From Hyphomonadaceae bacterium (GTDB taxonomy: Bacteria > Pseudomonadota > Alphaproteobacteria > Caulobacterales > Hyphomonadaceae), in contig JANQQC010000060.1 of NCBI GenBank assembly GCA_028285145.1, forward strand, positions 62,001 through 126,000: a DNA stretch of 64,000 nucleotides, read 5' to 3'. This document shows positions 17,432-26,008 of the stretch, in pieces; position 1 is the first letter of the stretch, and every line of letters begins with the position of its first letter. A model generated the notes under the pieces. The model did no database searches. It was not told the origin of the DNA and worked only from the letters and a program-made list of their open reading frames with translations. Made by a program: the position numbers and the translations under genes.

Positions 17432-18211
17432 CTAATCGTGAGACGGGGCCCAGGGGGCTTCGCCTTTTGTCCAGAGATCTTCCAGATAGTTGCGGTCACG
17501 CAGCGTATCCATTGGCTGCCAGAAGCCGGAATGGCGATAGGCGTTCAGCTCTTTGTCCTCAACGAGACGCTCCAGCGGATCGCGCTCCCAGACCGTATCC
17601 GGGCCGTCAATATAGTCGAACACGCCGGGGTTACAGACAAAGAAGCCACCATTAATCAGGTTGCCGTCCTCGGCCGCCTTCTCACGGAACGACCGGACCG
17701 GACCACCTTTTGAGTCGACAGACAAGCCGCCGAAACGGCCAGGCTGGATCACGGCGGTAAGCGTTGCCATCGCGCCGGATGCTTCGTGAGACTTGAGCAG
17801 CTCGGTGATGTTGATGTCTGAGACGCCGTCGCCATAGGTCAGGCAGAACGGCTCGTCGCCAATGTAAGGCCGAGCCGCCTTGATGCGGCCGCCTGTCATG
17901 GTGTTGAGGCCGGTATCGATGACCGTGACGTTCCAGTCTTCTGCTTCGGTATCGTGGAACTCTGTCTCGCCTGACCTCAGATTGATCGTGAAGTTGGACA
18001 GCGTGTTGCGGTAGTTCAGGAAGTAGTTGCGGATGTACTCTGATTTGTAGCCGGCGCAGACCACGAAATCCTTCAGGCCATGAGCCGCATAGGAGCGCAT
18101 GATGTGCCAGAGGATCGGCCGGCCGCCGATTTCAACCATCGGCTTCGGGCGGATGCTGGTTTCTTCGCTGATGCGTGTGCCGAATCCACCGGCGAGCAGG
18201 ACAACTTTCAT
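17432..18211 (-). CDS. rfbF: Glucose-1-phosphate cytidylyltransferase
   Basis: A 259-residue nucleotidyltransferase making CDP-glucose from CTP and glucose-1-phosphate. The N-terminal VLLAGGFGTRISEETSIRPKPM and the IGGRPILWHIM, CAGYKSEYIRNYF and GDGVSDI segments are typical of RfbF rather than RmlA. The start ATG at 18211 places the nucleotide loop at the N-terminus; a longer reading to 18277 is implausible. CDP-glucose usually feeds CDP-glucose 4,6-dehydratase (rfbG), which I do not recognise in the window. The enzyme is in a row with three glycosyltransferases. Confidence 0.93.
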   Translation of the reverse strand: MKVVLLAGGFGTRISEETSIRPKPMVEIGGRPILWHIMRSYAAHGLKDFVVCAGYKSEYIRNYFLNYRNTLSNFTINLRSGETEFHDTEAEDWNVTVIDTGLNTMTGGRIKAARPYIGDEPFCLTYGDGVSDINITELLKSHEASGAMATLTAVIQPGRFGGLSVDSKGGPVRSFREKAAEDGNLINGGFFVCNPGVFDYIDGPDTVWERDPLERLVEDKELNAYRHSGFWQPMDTLRDRNYLEDLWTKGEAPWAPSHD

Positions 18212-18294
18212 TGCGGTATGGTTCCCATGTGTTTCGCAAAGCTTTGCTTCGCGGCTGGCAAGATCCGTGCCGGACAAGTGGCTGGGGTTAATGC

Positions 18295-19425
18295 TTAATG
18301 GTTTAGCTCGGCATAACGGCGTGCATACAATAGTGCCGATTTTGGATCGCGGGCTGCGAAGGCTTCACGGATGCGCCAGCGTAGACCGCGTGCAATGGAT
18401 CGCAGAATCGCGGGACCGGCCGGACCGGTCTCGCCTATGGTTCGGATCAGGCGGGTCAGGCCCGGTGCCTCAATGATTTCACGGCACCCGTATTTCGAGC
18501 CGAAGGCGCGCCGCAGCGTGTCCTGTTCAATGTCGGACAGGTTGTCCGCACCGAGTGTCGCGGCCGTTGAAAAGTCTCCCACCGCCATATCCCATAGTTT
18601 TTTGCGGGCCATGATCACGCCGCGCTGAAGGAGGGCCCGGCGCTTGTCTGTGTCGGTTGTCACCGACAAAGTCCCGGGCAGGAACTCGTCGAGGTTCATC
18701 TCGGCATGAAGCTTCCGGAAAATCTCCTGATCGAAGGAGACCCATTTGGCGTCCCGCTCACCAGCAGAGAACCGGTCATCGCCGACGCCGCGATCACCTT
18801 CATGTTGGCGCTGATAAAAGACGATGTCCTGCGTCGAGACGCTGGATGAGACGCGCGCCAAGCGAATGAGAAGGTCGTAATCCTGCGAGCGGGCGAGGGA
18901 CTCGTTCACCGGGCCAGCCAGAGCCAGGCTCTCGCGTCTGGCAATCATGCCGGGCTGATGGACGAAGAAGTCTTCGAGGGTCGTCGTCAGGAAATCGTCC
19001 GGTGTGCAGTCCTGCCAGTATCCGGTTCCGAGACTCTCACGGTGACCGGCTTCGTCCTCCTGGAACCGATCGTGACGGCCATAGGCAAAGCCGGCGTTTA
19101 ACTGGCTGGCGAGAAGCCCGGTCAGCTTCTCCAGTGCGTCGTCAGCAACGATATCGTCATCGTCGACAATCCAGACAGCATCTTGTCGGATCATGTCCAT
19201 GGCGAGGTTGATGGAGTGCGCCTTGCCGCGGTTTTCCGTCTTGTGGACGAATTGTACGGCGGAACCGAAGGCAGAGGCGGTACCTGCCGTTTCATCGCTC
19301 GACCCGTCGTCAACGATGATGACTTCAGCTGGCGCGATGGTCTGCGACAATAGGGCCTCGATGCTGGTCTTGAGGAGGCCAGCCCGATTGAAGGTCGGAA
19401 CGATGACGCTGACCGCGAGGCTCAT
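18295..19425 (-). CDS. Glycosyltransferase, family 2
   Basis: A 376-residue GT-A glycosyltransferase. N-terminal signatures are VSVIVPTFNRAGLL, VIIVDDGSSDET and the metal-binding WIVDDDDIV, a DxD-type motif. The C-terminal third is helical and without a transmembrane anchor. Its ATG shares one base with the stop of the upstream GT4 gene (TGATG), so translation is coupled. It would add one sugar of the repeat unit on the cytoplasmic face. Donor and linkage are unknown. Confidence 0.9.
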   Translation of the reverse strand: MSLAVSVIVPTFNRAGLLKTSIEALLSQTIAPAEVIIVDDGSSDETAGTASAFGSAVQFVHKTENRGKAHSINLAMDMIRQDAVWIVDDDDIVADDALEKLTGLLASQLNAGFAYGRHDRFQEDEAGHRESLGTGYWQDCTPDDFLTTTLEDFFVHQPGMIARRESLALAGPVNESLARSQDYDLLIRLARVSSSVSTQDIVFYQRQHEGDRGVGDDRFSAGERDAKWVSFDQEIFRKLHAEMNLDEFLPGTLSVTTDTDKRRALLQRGVIMARKKLWDMAVGDFSTAATLGADNLSDIEQDTLRRAFGSKYGCREIIEAPGLTRLIRTIGETGPAGPAILRSIARGLRWRIREAFAARDPKSALLYARRYAELNH

Positions 19426-20633
19426 CAGCTTTCCGGGCTCATGCTCGCCCGGCAGATTTCGCTGAGCTGCAGCGACAGCGTGTTCAGATTGAAATCCTGC
19501 TCGACTGTTTCACGTGCTTTCTCGGCGCGTGCGGCACGTCCGGCGGGGTCCTGAACCAGAGCGACAATCTGCTTTGCGAGCCCTGAGACATCGCGCTCAT
19601 CGGCCAGTAGACCGTTCACGCCATGCTCAATCAGTTCCGGGATGCCGCTATGACGCGTCGAGAGAACAGGCAAACCGCTCGCCATGGCTTCCATAAGCGA
19701 GACCGGGATGCCCTCCATATCTCCATCGGCAGCGACAACACTTGGCAGGATGAACGCATCTGCATCCTTGAGCGCTTTGGCGACTTCGGCATGCGGCAGG
19801 AACCCGTGAAAGGTCACTGCGTCTTCCAGTCCGAGCTTACCGGTCAGCGCCTTGAGGTTGTCTGCGAGGGGACCGTCTCCGATCAGGTCGAGCTGGAGCT
19901 TTCGGTGGCCGATCTGCCCGGCCGCTTCGGCCATGGCGCGGATCGCGTATTCAAGGCCTTTTTTCTCCACGAACCGGCCAACGGCGATCATCCTGAACGG
20001 GGCGTCGGGGTTATCGGGCCGTGGCCGGAAGTCGAACTCATTGGGATCGACGCCCATATGGTAGATTTCGATCTGGCGATCGGCGGCTCCAAGCTTGAGC
20101 AATTCGTGACGCCACAAATCGCTGATCGGCAGGAATGTGCCATCCGATTTCAGAAGATCGTCATAGCGGCCGGCTGAGCCGTCTTTCAGGCTGCGGGACA
20201 TGTCATCGCCGTGGAAGATTGTGACGATCCTGGCGGCGTCGGGCAAGGTGCGCGTGTTTTCGAAGACCTGTTCGCCGAACCAGCCGAAATTGCAGACAAC
20301 GACATCGGCCTCGCGCGACATGCGCCGGTCGGCGGCTGCGGTGAGGGCGAGTTTGATTCGATAGGGCAGGCGTCGATAAAGCGCCTGCAACCAGCCTGCG
20401 CGCGGTTGAACATAATGGGTGGCGGCGATGCCATCAGGCGCGCTTGCCTCTCCCGAACGTGATTCCGCCAGCACGGTGACCCGGTGCCCGAGCCCGATCA
20501 GGCCGGAGATCTGTTTCAGCACAAATGTTTCCGACAGCTTCGGGAAGCTCCCGACGCGGAAAGCAATGTTGAGCGGCGTGAAGGCGTCGGCAGGCATTCC
20601 GGTCTCGCCCAAGAAGGAGGAATCATCGGGCAC
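19425..20633 (-). CDS. Glycosyltransferase, GT-B type (family 4)
   Basis: A 402-residue GT-B glycosyltransferase resembling colanic-acid/amylovoran transferases: RVGSFPKLSETFVLKQISGL near the N-terminus is typical of WcaL-like enzymes. The donor-site pattern is AVGRFVEKKGLEYAI, LIGDGPLADNL, HGFLPHAEVA and GIPVSLMEAMASGLPVLST, where the EGIPVSLMEAMA block has the usual EX7E arrangement. The listed start is a GTG sharing a base with the upstream TAG; an internal ATG at 20597 is a plausible alternative. The gene is coupled at both ends. Confidence 0.92.
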   Translation of the reverse strand: MPDDSSFLGETGMPADAFTPLNIAFRVGSFPKLSETFVLKQISGLIGLGHRVTVLAESRSGEASAPDGIAATHYVQPRAGWLQALYRRLPYRIKLALTAAADRRMSREADVVVCNFGWFGEQVFENTRTLPDAARIVTIFHGDDMSRSLKDGSAGRYDDLLKSDGTFLPISDLWRHELLKLGAADRQIEIYHMGVDPNEFDFRPRPDNPDAPFRMIAVGRFVEKKGLEYAIRAMAEAAGQIGHRKLQLDLIGDGPLADNLKALTGKLGLEDAVTFHGFLPHAEVAKALKDADAFILPSVVAADGDMEGIPVSLMEAMASGLPVLSTRHSGIPELIEHGVNGLLADERDVSGLAKQIVALVQDPAGRAARAEKARETVEQDFNLNTLSLQLSEICRASMSPES

Positions 20634-21601
20634 TAGTTCGGCCAGCCCGACCAGTACTTCCTGACCCCCAGCTTGATCAGGAGCCAGTCATAGAACACCC
20701 CGACATAGTCGCCGGTGGTGATCGGTCCGCGTGTCTGTTCCAGCGCCTTGATATGAGGCTGCGAGGACTCTTCGCCATGCTCCTTACGCCAGCGCATGGT
20801 GCGGCGCAGATAATGGCGCTCATAGCGTCTGGAGACCTGCTCGAATTCCTTTGGCGAGAGAACGTCACGTCCGTGGATGTGCAGCGTCTTGAGCCAGTCA
20901 ATGAAGTGCGTGTTTTTCTTCACGATCGTTTTGGCGGTTTCTGAAGCGTCATGGATTCGCACCCAGCCGAGATGGTCGTGGACCATGCCGAACTTGCCGC
21001 GTTTCAGAATGGCCAGAACCGCCTCGAAATCCGCGCCGACATAGGCGTCGTCATAAATCGGTGTGCGCCACTCGGACACATCCTTGCGCATGAGCATGTG
21101 CACGGCGAAGAAGCCCATCTCGTTCTTGAAGAAGCGGCGGACCACTTCCTCGCCTTCCATGACGGTTTCATTTGGCGGCCAGAGGAATGGGACGGGATCG
21201 TCATTCTTGTAGATGTTTGTGCCGACCAGAAGGATGTCTGGGTCTTGTTCGGCAATCTCGACCATCCGGCTTGTGCAGTCGGATGTCATCTTATCGTCAG
21301 CGCAGAGCAGGCGGGTATACTTTGCCTCGTCCGGGACGAGATCGTAGGCCGCGTTCCAGTTCTTGTAGAGCGGGTAAACCTCGGGGTTTCGCGCGGTCAC
21401 GATGGGGACCTTCGCGCCCTGAAATGCTTCAATGATCTCGGCGGTGCCGTCGGTGCTGCTATTGTCGAGCACGACGTGCACAAGATTTGGATAGTCCTGC
21501 GCCTGAACGCATTCCATCGTTTCGCGAAGGAAGGCGGCACCATTATAGACGGGGGTAACGATGGCGACGAGCGGTAGATTTTCAGCTGTGTCTGACGACA
21601 T
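20633..21601 (-). CDS. Glycosyltransferase, family 2
   Basis: A 322-residue GT-A glycosyltransferase with VAIVTPVYNGAAFLRETMECV, VLDNSSTDGT and LLCADDKM at the DxD position. The pattern is closest to family-2 enzymes of exopolysaccharide clusters. I use the ATG at 21601; the reading back to 21643 has no support. It is the first gene of the coupled GT2-GT4-GT2 set that runs into the cytidylyltransferase. The sugar donor is unknown. Confidence 0.88.
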   Translation of the reverse strand: MSSDTAENLPLVAIVTPVYNGAAFLRETMECVQAQDYPNLVHVVLDNSSTDGTAEIIEAFQGAKVPIVTARNPEVYPLYKNWNAAYDLVPDEAKYTRLLCADDKMTSDCTSRMVEIAEQDPDILLVGTNIYKNDDPVPFLWPPNETVMEGEEVVRRFFKNEMGFFAVHMLMRKDVSEWRTPIYDDAYVGADFEAVLAILKRGKFGMVHDHLGWVRIHDASETAKTIVKKNTHFIDWLKTLHIHGRDVLSPKEFEQVSRRYERHYLRRTMRWRKEHGEESSQPHIKALEQTRGPITTGDYVGVFYDWLLIKLGVRKYWSGWPN

Positions 21602-21777
21602 AAAAGGGCCTCTGCGCTGACAGATCAGGGCGTTTTGTTGCAAACGGCACGCCAGATTTACTCGGGGAGCGCGCCTTCTTCTCCAGTATGCGCGAGCGCG
21701 CCGTTACGCTCTACCATCAAGAACAGCGTTGGTGGACGATCAATGCGTCTCTTTTCGTCTTTGATCGTCAGTTGATC

Positions 21778-22221
21778 CTAGTCAAAGCGCGCAAATGGAT
21801 TGCCGCAAGGACGGTTCTTGTCCACGCCGAGGTAATAGACGGTGTCGACTGTCGGGTTCTCCAGCGTGAAGTAGTCTGAATTTGTAAGGAAGACGGTGAT
21901 AACGGCGCGCCGCATATGGTCCAGTCGGCCGCGAACACCGGGAATCCAGCTCACGCCCCCCGCCCCGAGGAGGCCGACCGCAGCCGATATGCCACGAAGC
22001 GAAATCCGCTCCATCTGCGTCAGCCAGTAGGCCTGCATGAAATCCTGTTCGAACTGCCGGAGATCGGCTTCCTCGATTTGTAATCCGGGGAAGGCGTCGA
22101 GGAGTAGCTCACCAGCCAGCCGTTGCGAGGTGCGATGCAGCCCCCATGCGCCTGTTAGAACACCGCCCACCGCAGCGGCGGCACCAAGTCCCATCATCTG
22201 GCGTCGGTTCAGCCTGATCAT
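21778..22221 (-). CDS. Tat-exported small partner of the GMC oxidoreductase
   Basis: A 147-residue protein with a twin-arginine signal (NRRQMMGLGAAAAVGGVL). The mature part is short and helical and ends in VDTVYYLGVDKNRPCGNPF. It has no cofactor motif. Its ATG overlaps the stop of the GMC oxidoreductase gene by 4 bases (ATGA), so the two are made together. In gluconate and FAD-glucose dehydrogenases a small Tat-bearing subunit carries the flavin subunit, which has no signal of its own, across the membrane. Size, signal and gene order fit that role; sequence-level membership in that subunit family is not proven. Confidence 0.7.
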   Translation of the reverse strand: MIRLNRRQMMGLGAAAAVGGVLTGAWGLHRTSQRLAGELLLDAFPGLQIEEADLRQFEQDFMQAYWLTQMERISLRGISAAVGLLGAGGVSWIPGVRGRLDHMRRAVITVFLTNSDYFTLENPTVDTVYYLGVDKNRPCGNPFARFD

Positions 22222-23678
22222 GACGGGTCTTCCTGACTGGCAAAGGCGGTATTGGCGGCGCGAAGAGAGAGCGCCGCAGCTGTCAGACTTGGATTGGCGA
22301 CGCCACAGCTCGACCAGACCGATGTTCCAACGCAGGTGAGGTTGCGGACGCGGTGATGGATGAGATCCTTATCCACAATTGAAGTTTCCGGATCCTCACC
22401 CATGCGCATGGTTCCCTGAACATGCGACGCCGTTACGAGCTGGTAGGCCATCGAAACGCTTTCGACAGGCAAGCCCGACAGAACATCGGGAAGGTTCTCC
22501 TTCACCTTGTCCAGCCCGCGATAGGCGTAATCAGACCAGTCCGGATGATCGACAAACGGAGCTGAGCCGTCCCCGACAGTCACACCATTGTGCTCCTGCG
22601 GGATATCTTCGATGACAACGAAGAGAGGCAGAATCTGACGCCAGCGTCCGTACTCGGTGCGCAGGCCTGTCCCCCAATGGTTTTCGGTGTAGAACGTCGC
22701 TGCGCCGTACTGCGACCGGTCGGCGGAATCATACAGTCCGTAGTTGAGTCCGGTTGAGGCCTGTCCGCCGTCGAACGCATCAACACCGTCGAGATGGACT
22801 TCAAAGATGGCAGATAGCTTTTCGTGCAGATAGCGGCCAAGCACCGGATGAGTATCGCCCGATTTCTGCAAAAGGTAGGGGCTCTGAATTGCGTTGGCCC
22901 CCAGAACGACAAGGTCGCCTGACGCACTGAAGTCCTGGCCGTCATGTGAGTAAGTAACCGACTTCACGACATCGTTCTGGATGTCGAGATGCGTGACTTC
23001 AGCGTCGGTCAGGACGAATGTGTTCTCCGCGCCCAGGACGTCCATCATGGCGTTCAGTGCATTGAACTTCGCATCCATCGGACAAAGATGGCACCGGCTC
23101 GTTGAGCAACAGGCCCCGCGACTCCCAACCGGTTCGCGAAGGCGCGCTGAAGGGACAGCAAAGTGGGTGTTGGGACTGGCAGCCTTCAGGAGTTCATCGG
23201 GAGTAGATAAGTGATGCGGCCGGGCAGGATAGGGCGCTGTGCCTGGAAAACGCCCCTCAAGATCATTGGGACCCGAGATCATCATGATCTGCTCAGCCTG
23301 ACGGTAATAGGGGACTAACTCATCATAAGTGATCGGCCAGTCGACACCGACACCGAAGTTAGAGCGCATCTTGAAGTCTTCGGGGGACATGCGCGGCGTA
23401 ATTCCCCACCAGCAAAGCGTACCGCCGCCGAGGGCAATTGTTGTGCTCCAGCGTTTCTGGCCCTCGGGCATCTGGTAGGTATCGGTATAGCCGATCTCTG
23501 AATTCTGTCCTTGCTCAAGCTGCCATTCGCGCGTGTGATACTTTCCTCGCTCCAGGACCAGTATCCGTGCACCTGGATACAGTTCCTGGTAGCGCTTGAG
23601 ATAAAAGAGCGATCCAAAGCCAGTTCCCACGACCACGAGGTCGTAGGTCGAGTCTTGAGGTGGCCGGTTGATCAGCAT
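22218..23678 (-). CDS. GMC-family FAD oxidoreductase, sugar dehydrogenase-like
   Basis: A 486-residue flavoenzyme. The FAD Rossmann motif is VVVGTGFGSLFYLKRY (about 15-30), ALGGGTLCWWG is at about 82-92, and the C-terminal GMC block has SHVQGTMRMGEDP (catalytic His) and CGVANPSLTAAALSLR (Asn). A cysteine cluster C190-C191-C196-C199 (CC-x4-C-x2-C) lies where Burkholderia FAD-glucose dehydrogenase carries its 3Fe-4S ligands, with nearly the same spacing. There is no signal peptide, and the partner gene downstream supplies a Tat signal. No cytochrome subunit gene is adjacent, so the electron acceptor is unknown. A role in oxidising a sugar or lipid-linked sugar of this locus is inference. Confidence 0.85.
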   Translation of the reverse strand: MLINRPPQDSTYDLVVVGTGFGSLFYLKRYQELYPGARILVLERGKYHTREWQLEQGQNSEIGYTDTYQMPEGQKRWSTTIALGGGTLCWWGITPRMSPEDFKMRSNFGVGVDWPITYDELVPYYRQAEQIMMISGPNDLEGRFPGTAPYPARPHHLSTPDELLKAASPNTHFAVPSARLREPVGSRGACCSTSRCHLCPMDAKFNALNAMMDVLGAENTFVLTDAEVTHLDIQNDVVKSVTYSHDGQDFSASGDLVVLGANAIQSPYLLQKSGDTHPVLGRYLHEKLSAIFEVHLDGVDAFDGGQASTGLNYGLYDSADRSQYGAATFYTENHWGTGLRTEYGRWRQILPLFVVIEDIPQEHNGVTVGDGSAPFVDHPDWSDYAYRGLDKVKENLPDVLSGLPVESVSMAYQLVTASHVQGTMRMGEDPETSIVDKDLIHHRVRNLTCVGTSVWSSCGVANPSLTAAALSLRAANTAFASQEDPS

Positions 23679-23692
23679 CTGGATCTTACTCT

Positions 23693-24730
23693 TTACAATC
23701 CTTGCTTAGACCAAAAAAGATCGTCGGTCAGCAACCCTGCAGCCTTGTGTTTCATCAGCATTTTCAGACGGGTGTAGGGCGGGGCCTGGAACACGTCCGA
23801 TGTCATGTCGATCGCCTTGAACATCTGGTGGAGCTGGGCGGCACCTTTCTCCGCTGTCCACTGGCATCCGAAGTCCGGCATAAGCTTCTGGATCTTGTCG
23901 AAGTTCACACGATAGGACCGATTGTCGCCGGACGGCTCGCCGACAACGAGTTCGCAATCCGGGAATTCGGCCGCCACGATCTTGGCGATGTCGATGACGC
24001 GGTAGTTTTGCTCAGAGGAGCCGACATTCATACGCTGGCCTGCGATCGCATCAGCATCAGCCTTCAGTGCGCAATAGACGGCCTGACACATGTCGAGCGC
24101 GTGAACGAGCGGACGCCATGGCGTTCCATCCGACAGGAGCTTGATCTCTTTGGTCGTCCAGGCGAGGCCGCAAAGATCGTTCAGCACGATATCGAAGCGC
24201 TGGCGCGGGCTCGCGCCATAGGCGGTCGCGTTGCGCATATAGCAGGTTGTGAAGGACTCATCCGTCATCGCCTCAAGGTCGTTTTCGACTTTGACCTTGC
24301 ATTCGGCGTAAGCGGTTTGCGGGTTCACGGCGCTGGTTTCGTCTAGGACTTCGTCCGGCTTGCCGACGCCATAGACGGAGCAGGACGACATGTAGACGAA
24401 GCGCTTCACGCCAGCCTTCCGGGCGAGATTGGCCAATTGGACAGAGCCCTGATGGTTGATCTCGAAGGTCAACTCGGGGTTTTGCTGGCCGAGGGGGTCG
24501 TTTGAGAGTTCAGCGAGGTGCGCGATGGCGTCGAAGCCCTGCAGGTCTTCCTCGGTGATGTCGCGGATATCCTTCGTGATGATGGCCGGGCGGGGGCCGG
24601 ACATCGGATAGAGCCAGCCTTCGCGGTAGTAGCCGGTGTCCAGACCGACCGCATCAATCCCGCGTTCGAGAAGATAGGGGCCCAGCAGTGCGCCAATGTA
24701 TCCGTCGGCACCCGTAAACAAGACTCGCAT
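23693..24730 (-). CDS. NAD-dependent epimerase/dehydratase (extended SDR)
   Basis: A 345-residue extended short-chain dehydrogenase. The nucleotide-binding motif is TGADGYIGALLG (about 6-17), the active site has SSCSVYG followed by YAECK (YxxxK), and the substrate domain has NATAYGASPRQRFD and GTPWRPLVHALDM. The start at 24730 has AAGGA about 8 bases upstream; longer readings to 24802 lack this. The family includes UDP/CDP-sugar epimerases and 4,6-dehydratases; this one could act on the CDP-sugar made by the rfbF product. It is followed by the GMC oxidoreductase gene. Confidence 0.88.
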   Translation of the reverse strand: MRVLFTGADGYIGALLGPYLLERGIDAVGLDTGYYREGWLYPMSGPRPAIITKDIRDITEEDLQGFDAIAHLAELSNDPLGQQNPELTFEINHQGSVQLANLARKAGVKRFVYMSSCSVYGVGKPDEVLDETSAVNPQTAYAECKVKVENDLEAMTDESFTTCYMRNATAYGASPRQRFDIVLNDLCGLAWTTKEIKLLSDGTPWRPLVHALDMCQAVYCALKADADAIAGQRMNVGSSEQNYRVIDIAKIVAAEFPDCELVVGEPSGDNRSYRVNFDKIQKLMPDFGCQWTAEKGAAQLHQMFKAIDMTSDVFQAPPYTRLKMLMKHKAAGLLTDDLFWSKQGL

Positions 24731-24889
24731 GACTGCATCCTTCGTATCGTTTGCCGCCATGGCGGCTTTCAGTGTTGTAAAAGCTGCCCGAAACAGGCCC
24801 ACCCCGCGCCCCCAGGCGCTTCGATTAGGCCTCTAGCAATCTTCATACCGTTTAGTAGGCCAAAAGCTCTTATATTTGTTCGGGTTATC

Positions 24890-26008
24890 GTGGCTTTATT
24901 GTCATCATTTGAAACGGAATGCGTCGTTATCGGGGCGGGCGTTGTCGGCTTAGCCGTCGCGCGAGCCATCGCGATGTCCGGGCGGGAGGTTTTGATCCTC
25001 GAAAAGGCTGGCGATTTCGGGACTGAGACGAGCGCCCGCAACTCCGAAGTGATCCATGCCGGCATCTACTATCCAAAAGGTTCAGTGAAGGCTCAGGACT
25101 GCGTGCGGGGCCGTCATCTGCTCTATGATTATCTTCGCGCCCGGAACCTCGCGCACCGCCAGTGCGGCAAGCTGATTGTTGCCTCTGGTGATCATCAGGT
25201 GGGTGACCTCGCCTCTATTGCCGGGAGGGCCCGGGACAATGGTGTTGACGACCTTGTAGAGATTGATGGGCCGGCGACGATCGCAATGGAGCCTGCACTA
25301 GATGTGTCCGGGGCGTTGGTTTCACCCTCCACTGGCATCATCGACAGTCACGCCTACATGGTCTCGCTGCTCGGAGACTCCGAAGATCATGGCGCGAGCC
25401 TTGTTTTGCAAACCACTGTTGAGCGAGCCGAGCTTTTACCTGATGGACGCAGCCGCCTGACATGCAGCGGCGCTGAGCCTTGCGAACTCGTCGCCGAGTG
25501 GGTTGTCAATTGCGCGGGCCTGTCGGCGCCGCTGATCGCGGAGAAATTTGAGGGGCTGACACCCGGTAGCGTTCCGCAAGCGCACTACGCCAAAGGCAAC
25601 TACTTCACCTTGTCACGCCGTGCGCCGTTTTCGCGACTGATCTATCCGGTGCCGGAGCCGGGCGGGCTCGGCGTCCATTTGACGCTCGATCTTGCCGGCC
25701 TTGCGCGGTTTGGACCCGATGTTGAGTGGATTGATACGCCCGATTATCAGGTCGATCCGGCACGGGCCGATGCCTTTTACGAGGCTATAAGAGCCTATTG
25801 GCCGGGCTTGCCGGACGCTTCGCTGCATCCGGACTATGCCGGCATTCGGCCTAAGATTGTCGCGGCGGGTGAGCCGAACGCCGACTTCGTCATTTCGACA
25901 CCGGACCAGCACGGTGCGCCCGGGCAGGTGCACATGTTTGGAATTGAGAGCCCGGGCCTGACGGCCAGCCTGGCGCTGGCCGAACGGGTTGTATCAGCGC
26001 TCGACTAA
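24890..26008 (+). CDS. FAD-dependent oxidoreductase, L-2-hydroxyglutarate oxidase-like
   Basis: A 372-residue DAO-fold flavoprotein. It has the FAD-binding ECVVIGAGVVGLAVARAIA at the N-terminus, TSARNSEVIHAGIYYPKGS typical of the LhgO family, CGKLIVA and a C-terminal GIRPKIV...FGIESPGLTASLALAERV. The start is taken as GTG at 24890, 10 residues before the flavin motif; a reading back to 24518 runs antisense through the SDR gene and is discarded. It oxidises a 2-hydroxy acid, perhaps L-2-hydroxyglutarate. Its stop overlaps the convergent flavoprotein gene by 4 bases. Whether it serves the glycan pathway is unknown. Confidence 0.85.
   Translation: MALLSSFETECVVIGAGVVGLAVARAIAMSGREVLILEKAGDFGTETSARNSEVIHAGIYYPKGSVKAQDCVRGRHLLYDYLRARNLAHRQCGKLIVASGDHQVGDLASIAGRARDNGVDDLVEIDGPATIAMEPALDVSGALVSPSTGIIDSHAYMVSLLGDSEDHGASLVLQTTVERAELLPDGRSRLTCSGAEPCELVAEWVVNCAGLSAPLIAEKFEGLTPGSVPQAHYAKGNYFTLSRRAPFSRLIYPVPEPGGLGVHLTLDLAGLARFGPDVEWIDTPDYQVDPARADAFYEAIRAYWPGLPDASLHPDYAGIRPKIVAAGEPNADFVISTPDQHGAPGQVHMFGIESPGLTASLALAERVVSALD

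Noticed and set aside
24518..24889. Long N-terminal extension of the LhgO-like frame
   Set aside because: The first ~120 residues run antisense through the SDR gene and precede the flavin motif by far; GTG at 24890 fits the family.
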